Origin: DASYDU01 sp050248495
GTDB taxonomy: Bacteria > Planctomycetota > Planctomycetia > Pirellulales > Lacipirellulaceae
NCBI GenBank assembly: GCA_050248495.1
Contig: JBFWSG010000024.1
Span: forward strand, 11,353-75,352
DNA length: 64,000 nucleotides
Direction: 5' to 3'
This document shows, piece after piece, positions 58,776 to 64,000 of the stretch. A program made the position numbers and the translations under genes. The notes beneath the pieces were generated by a model. The model was not told where the DNA came from, did not search any database, and worked only from the letters and a program-made list of their open reading frames with translations. Numbering within the stretch: the stretch's first letter is position 1; every line of letters starts with the position of its first letter.

Positions 58776-59316
58776 ATTTTGCCTTCAATCGTTGCGGCAC
58801 GGACCACTTGCCAGGCCTTGAGCTTTTCGGCAAAGGAGCGGCCGGCGTCGGCGGGGCTGGTCGACGGAAGGCGGCCGAGAGTGAGTTCTCGACCCAAAGA
58901 TTCTACCTTGGTCTGGGCGTGGCGGCGGAACGCAGTTTCCGACTTCTGGCCGTTGAAAAGATGTGGCGGATCTGTTGGTGGCGGTCGAGAAAGGTGCAAA
59001 AATCGTTGGCGATTTCGGAGTCGCGGCGGATCGCTGTGTCGAGACTGCCAGGGCGCTCGCAGGCGTGGAGGACATCCGACACGGCGATGCGATGCTCTTG
59101 CAGTTGCCGAGTGCGTTCTTCGTAGGATAGCTCGAGTCCGGCGCCGAAGAGCTCACCCATGATCCGCCAAAAGGCGTTTTGCGGGTGGCCGTAATACTTT
59201 TGTTTCGCCAGCGAGGCGACACTGGGCATCGAGCCGAGCACCAGCACCCGCGCGTCGAGGGCGGCGATCGGCGGCAACCCGGTGAGGAGCGTGGACGTAT
59301 CGGCTGGCTTGGGCAT
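58772..59316 (-). pseudogene. DNA-deoxyinosine/uracil glycosylase family protein, frameshifted
   Basis: The N-terminal part (from ATG 59316: LTGLPPIAALDARVLVLGSMP, then YYGHPQNAFWRIMGELFG and DVLHACERPGSLD, in pieces) matches the UDG-superfamily deoxyinosine glycosylases; GSMP and the NAFW motif form the active site. The C-terminal part (LFNGQKSETAFRRH ... LPSTSPADAGRSFAEKLKAW) continues in a different frame. The switch is a T4 run (A4 at 58956-58959 on the plus strand); one added T gives IFFNGQKSET. Rebuilt length about 181 residues. Base-excision repair enzyme that is either inactivated or split by an assembly error. Confidence 0.87.
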
Positions 59317-59513
59317 CGCGAATTCGTCGTGATTTGCGGACGGGCGCGGGCGGATTGGCGTTTGCTCTGACAAACAGCCGCGTACTCATCGCGGTGTCGT
59401 GGCCGACACCGGCAACGGGGCATCGTGCCCCTGTTCGATTGTCGCGTCGCGCGTTAAGTTGTCCAGCAGTCGCGGACCGGCACGGAGCTGCGTTGCGACG
59501 GGAGAATGCCACG

Positions 59514-59960
59514 ATGTCCACTGCCACCGCCTTCGGTCTCACGAAAATCCGCCGCGACAATGTGCCGGAAGGGCAGTCGCTGTGTGAATACTGCACGGCC
59601 AAGTGCTGCCGGTACTTCGCACTGCCAATCGAGACGCCCGAAACCTTTGAGGACTACGAGTTCATCCGTTGGTTCTTGCTGCACGACCGGGCCACGATTT
59701 TCCGCGAGGACGAGGACTGGTATCTCCTCGTCCACACGACGTGTGAGCACCTGCAGGCGGACAACCGCTGCGGCATCTACGAGACCCGGCCGCAAATCTG
59801 CCGCGACTACACGACCAAAGACTGCGAGTACGACGACGACTGGACGTACGATTTCTACTTGGAGACGGCTGACCAGGTGGCCGAGTACACCGAAGCCGTG
59901 CTGAGAAAGAAGGGCAAGCGGATGCGGAGTCCGAAGCCGGCGCTGCTGCCGATTATCTAA
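59514..59960 (+). CDS. YkgJ-like cysteine-cluster protein
   Basis: A 148-residue protein with the CxxC-type cluster CEYCTAKCCRYFALPIE (about 24-40) and a second one CEHLQADNRCGIYETRPQIC (about 76-95). This matches the zinc/iron-binding YkgJ/UPF0153 pattern. The function of the family is not settled. ATG 59514 starts cleanly. It is followed by a large repeat element and then hisS. Confidence 0.85.
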   Translation: MSTATAFGLTKIRRDNVPEGQSLCEYCTAKCCRYFALPIETPETFEDYEFIRWFLLHDRATIFREDEDWYLLVHTTCEHLQADNRCGIYETRPQICRDYTTKDCEYDDDWTYDFYLETADQVAEYTEAVLRKKGKRMRSPKPALLPII

Positions 59961-60132
59961 TTCACCACAGAGGACACGGAGTACACGGAGGAAGTCAAGG
60001 TAAATTCAAATTGCAAAATGTGAATTGCAGACTGCAAATTGAAAAGGTTCCGCAACTTTCATTTTTCGATTTGCATTTCGAATTTTGCAATTTCTTTTCT
60101 CCTCTGTGATCTCTGTGTCCTCTGTGGTTCCT
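59961..60132. repeat. Nested heptad-repeat element upstream of hisS
   Basis: Outer arms: ccacagaggacacggag... (59964-59993) against ctcctctgtgatctctgtgtcctctgtgg (60099-60127). Inner arms: attgcaa/attgaaa heptads (60002-60046) against tttgcat/tttgcaa heptads (60062-60092). Two word families are combined in one hairpin that occupies nearly the whole gap. Confidence 0.9.
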
Positions 60133-60158
60133 CCAAGGCCTTTTTGCTGAGCTGATCC

Positions 60159-61544
60159 GTGGTTGACGAGTCTGAAGAGTCTGAAGAACCAGAAGAGCCC
60201 ATTGAGAGAATTCAACCTCGCACGCTGAAGGGTTTTCGCGACTATTTGCCCGAGGCGATGCTGCCGCGCGAGCGAATCATCGACACGGCCCGGCGGGTAT
60301 TTCGTTCCTACGGCTTCAGTCCGATCGACACGCCGGCCCTGGAATATCTAGAGATCCTGCTCGGCAAGGGAAGCGACGAGACGGATAAGCAGCTCTACCG
60401 GTTTCAGGATCATGGCGGCCGCGACGTCGGCCTGCGATTCGACTTGACGGTGCCACTGGCTCGGTTCGCGGCGCAGCACATCGGCGAGCTCGGCACGCCG
60501 TTCAAGCGCTATCACATTGCCACGGTCTGGCGGGGCGAGAACACCCAGCGCGGCCGGTACCGCGAATTCATGCAGTGCGACTTCGACACAATCGGCACCA
60601 CGAGCGTGGCGGCCGACATCGAGACGATTCTGGTCGTCAACGACTTGCTCTCGGCGCTGGCGGTCGGCGGCTTCACGATCAGCGTCAATCACCGCGGCAT
60701 TCTCACCGGACTGATCGGCAAACTGGGGCTGGCGGACAAAACGGTCGACGTGCTTCGGTCGCTCGACAAGCTCGGCAAAATTGGGGCCGCGGGTGTCGCA
60801 GACGAGCTGTCGCGCGTCGCCGGCACGACGTCCACCGACAACGAGCAGTTGCTCGCACTCACGACGCTCGCCGGCAGCAATGACGCAATGCTCTCGGAGC
60901 TCGCAAAGCTCGTCGCGGGGAGCGAGACCGGGGAAGCGGGCGTCGCGCGGCTGCGCGAGGTCGTCGAGGGCGTCGCGGCGGTGCTCACGCCCGGCGCGGC
61001 GGAGCGGGTACGGATCGAGCCATCGATTGCCCGCGGTCTCGACTACTACACGGGCCTCGTCCTGGAAACGACGCTCAACGACCTGCAAGACGTGGGCAGC
61101 ATCTGCAGCGGCGGGCGCTACGACAATCTCGCCGAGCTGTACACCAAGGAACAGCTTCCCGGCATCGGCGCGTCGCTCGGCCTCGACCGGCTGCTCGCGG
61201 CGATGGAGGAACTAAAACTCATCGAGCCGGTCCGCACGCCGGCCCCGGTGTTCATCCCATTTTTTGACGCCGCGCGGCTCTCCGACTATCAGCGCCTGGC
61301 CGCGGAGTTGCGGGCCGCCGGGCTGGGCGCCGAAGTCTATCCCGAGGCCAAGAAGCTCGGCAAGCAGCTGCAATACGCCGACAAGCGCGGCTTCCGCGTG
61401 GCCCTGGTAGCGGGCGCCGACGAGTTTGCCGCGGGCGAAGTCCAGGTGAAGAATCTGGCCTCGGGCGAGAGCAAAAGAGTGTCGCTTTCGAGCGGGTCGG
61501 CGGAGCTGGTGGCAGCGGTACGTGATGTGATAGGAAGCGGTTAG
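60159..61544 (+). CDS. hisS: Histidyl-tRNA synthetase
   Basis: A 461-residue class II synthetase. Motif 1 region IQPRTLKGFRDYLPE (about 18-32), motif 2 FKRYHIATVWRGENTQRGRY (about 115-134), the His-binding ARGLDYYTGLVLE (about 290-302), motif 3 GIGASLGLDRLLAA (about 340-353), and the C-terminal anticodon-binding domain (about 365-458). The start is GTG 60159, which adds an acidic 17-residue extension (Glu/Ser repeats encoded by a near nine-base repeat) before the normal start of the family. A later start is not available as ATG before IQPRTLKGF. Confidence 0.96.
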   Translation: MVDESEESEEPEEPIERIQPRTLKGFRDYLPEAMLPRERIIDTARRVFRSYGFSPIDTPALEYLEILLGKGSDETDKQLYRFQDHGGRDVGLRFDLTVPLARFAAQHIGELGTPFKRYHIATVWRGENTQRGRYREFMQCDFDTIGTTSVAADIETILVVNDLLSALAVGGFTISVNHRGILTGLIGKLGLADKTVDVLRSLDKLGKIGAAGVADELSRVAGTTSTDNEQLLALTTLAGSNDAMLSELAKLVAGSETGEAGVARLREVVEGVAAVLTPGAAERVRIEPSIARGLDYYTGLVLETTLNDLQDVGSICSGGRYDNLAELYTKEQLPGIGASLGLDRLLAAMEELKLIEPVRTPAPVFIPFFDAARLSDYQRLAAELRAAGLGAEVYPEAKKLGKQLQYADKRGFRVALVAGADEFAAGEVQVKNLASGESKRVSLSSGSAELVAAVRDVIGSG

Positions 61545-61587
61545 ATTTTGGCAGTTCGCTTTTAATCGGGCATTTTTGTATGCTGTC

Positions 61588-61622
61588 TGGCTGACGTCCC
61601 ATGGCTAACAGCTAAGAGCTTC
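61588..61622. repeat. Heptad-word repeat, single arm, upstream of the PD-(D/E)xK-like gene
   Basis: Words ggctaacagctaagagctt, the reverse of the ttagct family at 21845-21958 and 31958-31985. It ends eight bases before ATG 61630. Confidence 0.7.
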
Positions 61623-61629
61623 TTCCCCC

Positions 61630-62244
61630 ATGCACCGCGACAACCACTACGAGGCGGCCTTTGAAGCCTACTTGCGGCGCAAGCGGCTCGCGTACATCGC
61701 GGTCGACGAGGCGCGGCGGAGCCTGGTGCCGGATGGCTCGCTCAAAAGTCTCGACTTCGTCGTCTCGCCGCCGCACGGGCCGGCCTGGCTGGTCGACGTG
61801 AAAGGGCGGCGGTTCCCGTCGGGCGACGAGCACCAACAATATTGGAAAAACTGGTCGACGCGCGACGATCTGCGGAGCCTCGCCGCCTGGCACCGGCACT
61901 TCGGCGAAAACTTCGTGCCGCTGCTGGTGTTCGCCTACCACCTGGTGGGCAGCCGTTCGCCGTTGCCAGTCGAGCAGCTGTTTGAGTTTCGCGGCGGGCA
62001 CTACGGCTTTGTGGCGGTGCGGCTCGCCGACTTCATACCCCACGCCCGGCCCCTTTCGGACCGCTGGGATACGGTCGCCATGCCGGTGGGTGAATTCCGC
62101 CGGGCCGGCCGGTCGCTGGCAGACCTGCTCCAGGCGCCGGCGGCCACGGCCTGTGAAACAGGATTGTCGTCGACAGATTGGCAGCCGCTGGCGCCCTGCT
62201 TAGAATGGGAGCATCAGCCGCACCAGGAACTCCTTGCCGAGTGA
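61630..62244 (+). CDS. PD-(D/E)xK-like nuclease-fold protein, unknown role
   Basis: A 204-residue protein: HYEAAFEAYLRRKRLAYIAV (6-25), then SLKSLDFVVSPPHGPAWLVDVKGRRFP. The helix with Glu, an Asp on the first strand (LDFVV) and D-V-K on the next (VDVKGR) form the core of the PD-(D/E)xK restriction-like fold, with Lys as catalytic residue. The C-terminal half lacks known motifs. No restriction, CRISPR or repair genes are adjacent, so the role could be housekeeping. The downstream gene starts six bases after its stop. Confidence 0.7.
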   Translation: MHRDNHYEAAFEAYLRRKRLAYIAVDEARRSLVPDGSLKSLDFVVSPPHGPAWLVDVKGRRFPSGDEHQQYWKNWSTRDDLRSLAAWHRHFGENFVPLLVFAYHLVGSRSPLPVEQLFEFRGGHYGFVAVRLADFIPHARPLSDRWDTVAMPVGEFRRAGRSLADLLQAPAATACETGLSSTDWQPLAPCLEWEHQPHQELLAE

Positions 62245-62250
62245 AATTCC

Positions 62251-62421
62251 ATGTCGCATCTTTTGCTGCTGGCCCGCGTAACCGAACACGACGTTTCGAT
62301 CCACGTCAACTCAGGCACGCATAGCGCTTCCTGGGCGCTGGTGCTGTTCTGCGCGATTCTCGGGCTCTTGGTCGCGCTCAATCCGCCGCGGCGCACGAGC
62401 GAGATCAAGAAAAAGGAATAG
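62251..62421 (+). CDS. 56-residue single-pass membrane peptide
   Basis: MSHLLLLARVTEHDVSIHVN begins a 56-residue peptide with one helix (about 26-44, SASWALVLFCAILGLLVAL) and a basic KKKE tail. It starts six bases after the nuclease-like gene, so the two are co-transcribed. The clear hydrophobic/positive-inside pattern supports a real gene. No family known to me. Confidence 0.65.
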   Translation: MSHLLLLARVTEHDVSIHVNSGTHSASWALVLFCAILGLLVALNPPRRTSEIKKKE

Positions 62422-62435
62422 CGGCGCACGCACCG

Positions 62436-63638
62436 CTACGCGGCCGTCGTGATACTCGGCGCGTGGCCCTTCGCCTGGCAGAAATTCGCAATCGCGTCGA
62501 TGACCGCGCCCTGCTCGGCCGCGGTCAGTTCCGGATACACCGGCAGCGACAACACCTCGCGGGCCGCCCGTTCGGTCGCCGGCAGCATGCCCTCGCGATA
62601 GCCGAGCGGTGCGAAGCACTTCTGCAGATGGAGCGGCACCGGATAGTAGACCGCCGTGCCGATCTGCCGCTCGCTAAGATGCTTTTGCAGGGCGTCGCGG
62701 CGACCGCCGGTCACGCGGACCGTGTATTGATTCCAGACGTGATTCGCTCTCTTGGAGACTTTTGGCGTGACAATCTGACCCGCCAGGCTGCGCCGTGCAA
62801 ACTCGCTCTCGTAACGCTCGGCATGCTTCGCGCGGGCGGCGCTCCACTGGTCGAGATGCGGCAGCTTCACGGCGAGCACCGCGGCCTGGAGCGCGTCGAG
62901 CCGGCTGTTGACGCCGACGTGGTGATGGTAGTAGCGCGGCTGCTGCCCGTGGTCGCGCAAGATTCGCAGCTTGGCGGCCAATTCGCCATCGTTGGTCGTG
63001 ATCATGCCGCCGTCACCAAAGCCGCCGAGGTTCTTCGTGGGATAGAAGCTCAAGGCACCGCACCAGCCGAGACCGCCGGCCCGCTTGCGACCAAACTCCG
63101 CGCCGATCGCCTGGCAGGCGTCCTCGATGATGGGAATGCCGCGGGCGGCGGCGGCGATCTGGCGAATCTCGTCCATTGCCGCACACTGGCCGAACAGATG
63201 GACCGGAATGATCGCTTTGGTCCGCGTGGTAATCTTGCCGATCAGGTCGCCCGGGCTGATGTTGAACGTCACTGGGTCGATGTCGACGAATACCGGCCGC
63301 GCGCCGAGCCGCCACACCGTGCCGGCCGTGGCGAAGAACGTAAAGCTCGGCAGGATCACCTCGTCCCCCTGCCCGATCCCCAGCGCCATCAGCGGCAACA
63401 GGAGCGCGTCGCTACCCGACGCGCAGCCGACGGCGTGCGCCGTGCCGCAATAGGACGCGACCGCCGTTTCGAGTTTCGCGCAGGCCGGACCGTGCACGAA
63501 CGCCCCGCTGCGGACGACTTCAGCAATCGCGGCATCAATCTCGTTGCGGAGCCGGTTGTTCTCGCGCGAAACGTCGAGCATCGGGACGCTGGAAACAGAC
63601 GGCGTATGCGAAGTAGCGGCAGCTAGCGTAGCGGGCAT
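62436..63638 (-). CDS. DegT/DnrJ/EryC1/StrS-family PLP aminotransferase
   Basis: A 400-residue sugar aminotransferase. CASGSDALLLPLMAL (about 73-87), the PLP-phosphate region and DACQAIGAEF (about 173-182) precede the catalytic Lys in FYPTKNLGGFGDGG (about 198-211). Family members make amino sugars of surface polysaccharides on nucleotide-sugar ketones in the cytoplasm. No other sugar genes are visible before the window ends. The start is taken as ATG 63638; MLDVSRE at residue 20 could be an internal start. Confidence 0.93.
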   Translation of the reverse strand: MPATLAAATSHTPSVSSVPMLDVSRENNRLRNEIDAAIAEVVRSGAFVHGPACAKLETAVASYCGTAHAVGCASGSDALLLPLMALGIGQGDEVILPSFTFFATAGTVWRLGARPVFVDIDPVTFNISPGDLIGKITTRTKAIIPVHLFGQCAAMDEIRQIAAAARGIPIIEDACQAIGAEFGRKRAGGLGWCGALSFYPTKNLGGFGDGGMITTNDGELAAKLRILRDHGQQPRYYHHHVGVNSRLDALQAAVLAVKLPHLDQWSAARAKHAERYESEFARRSLAGQIVTPKVSKRANHVWNQYTVRVTGGRRDALQKHLSERQIGTAVYYPVPLHLQKCFAPLGYREGMLPATERAAREVLSLPVYPELTAAEQGAVIDAIANFCQAKGHAPSITTAA

Positions 63639-63875
63639 GATGATCGAATCTCCCTCGGCCTCGGTGAATGAATTGGGCCGCGAAGATTACGCCGCTCCCG
63701 CCGGTCGGGTCAATGCCGTTCGCCGCGCCGCCGGCAGTGCTATCACAGTCAAATGCTCGCCGGATTTAGTGCGAATCGCACGGACCTGTAGCGTCTGCCA
63801 TGTCGTATTTTCCAGATGCAAACGACGCAAAAACCGCTACAGTCACGTGGAACGCGCTCTAGGCAGTACGGATAT
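63639..63875. other. Intergenic region before insertion sequence remnant
   Basis: A 237-base gap between the aminotransferase start and the transposase tail. A terminal inverted repeat of the insertion sequence should lie near the inner end, but it cannot be identified without the other end. No gene is supported. Confidence 0.45.
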
Positions 63876-64000
63876 TCATAGCAAGTCGACCAAGAGTGCG
63901 GCGAGCCAGAGGAAGCCGGCGTAGTTGGCAGCTTTCTTCTCGTAGCGGGTGGCGATTCGTCGGCAGCGTTGCTTAACGCGGCCGAAGAAGCGTTCGATTC
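63876..64000 (-). mobile_element. IS5-like transposase, C-terminal end, cut by window edge
   Basis: About 40 codons are visible, ending ...IERFFGRVKQRCRRIATR and YEKKAANYAGFLWLAALLVD. This is the DDE transposase tail of IS5/IS4-type elements, where E in IERFF is the final catalytic Glu and RYEK follows. The frame is open to the window edge, so completeness cannot be judged. Confidence 0.85.

Noticed and set aside
63544..63924. A forward open frame of about 126 codons across the right-hand gap
   Set aside because: It runs through the aminotransferase start on the opposite strand and the transposase tail; no motif.
1..64000. tRNA, rRNA, riboswitch or CRISPR genes
   Set aside because: No T-loop consensus with matching acceptor stem, rRNA core sequence, known riboswitch core or spacer-repeat array was found by reading; small or divergent RNAs could be missed.

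Overview
The window reads as chromosomal DNA of a planctomycete, most likely of the Pirellulales type. This is inferred from gene content. Family-specific markers present are a DUF1559 pseudopilin with the H-X9-DG tail, a YTV-repeat secreted protein, the MoxR/DUF58/BatA-like/VWA/DUF4159 cluster, secreted and membrane-anchored HEAT-repeat proteins, and a hybrid type IV pilus/type II secretion locus. An LptD-like outer-membrane protein fits the diderm envelope. Coding DNA is strongly GC-rich by eye; several intergenic gaps are conspicuously AT-richer.

Layout. 1-8 kb: a HAD phosphatase cut by the left edge, small membrane proteins, a TiaS-like DDTD protein, a DUF1559 pseudopilin, a TauE/SafE transporter, a B12-binding radical SAM enzyme and the primary sigma factor RpoD with a clear terminator. 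7.8-9.0 kb is a long gene-free stretch with a 15-bp tandem repeat. 9-15 kb: a zinc-ribbon membrane protein, two overlapping GTPase genes with a near-leaderless consensus promoter, a quinone oxidoreductase, a PIN toxin-antitoxin pair and a methyltransferase. 15-24 kb: the VWA/BatA/DUF58/MoxR operon with a divergent DUF4159 protein. 24-31 kb: LptD, an RpiB of the actinobacterial (Glu) type, a trypsin-like protease fused to a DRGH nuclease, and a two-helix membrane protein. 31-41 kb: MoaB, HEAT proteins, a BRCT-MerR-TPR protein, the YTV protein, one frameshifted and one intact ParE-type toxin-antitoxin pair, and a lipoate ligase. 41-58 kb: one reverse-strand block (secretin, PilP/O/N/M-like proteins, GspF, GspE, a STAS protein, a histidine kinase, a response regulator, GspG) facing a forward cluster of four pilin-like minor proteins, two of them with large fused C-terminal regions. 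58-64 kb: NUDIX hydrolase, a frameshifted DNA glycosylase, a YkgJ-like protein, HisRS, a PD-(D/E)xK-like protein with a 56-residue membrane peptide, a DegT aminotransferase, and the tail of an IS5-like transposase at the right edge.

How genes work together. The 41-58 kb block should assemble one envelope-spanning pseudopilus machine; the STAS, kinase and receiver genes embedded in it suggest that its ATPase or its expression is signal-controlled. The MoxR cluster is a chaperone/VWA assembly system at the membrane. Start/stop overlaps of 1-11 nt (ATGA, GTGA, TGATG, TAATG) are frequent and support translational coupling.

The most unusual signal is not a gene. At least ten intergenic gaps between 19.6 and 61.6 kb carry degenerate repeats with a 7-nt period, usually arranged as inverted arms, drawn from about six different word families. 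Two or three short palindromic repeat families also recur next to gene ends. Two genes carry single-base frameshifts at T4 runs; both look recent, or could be assembly errors.
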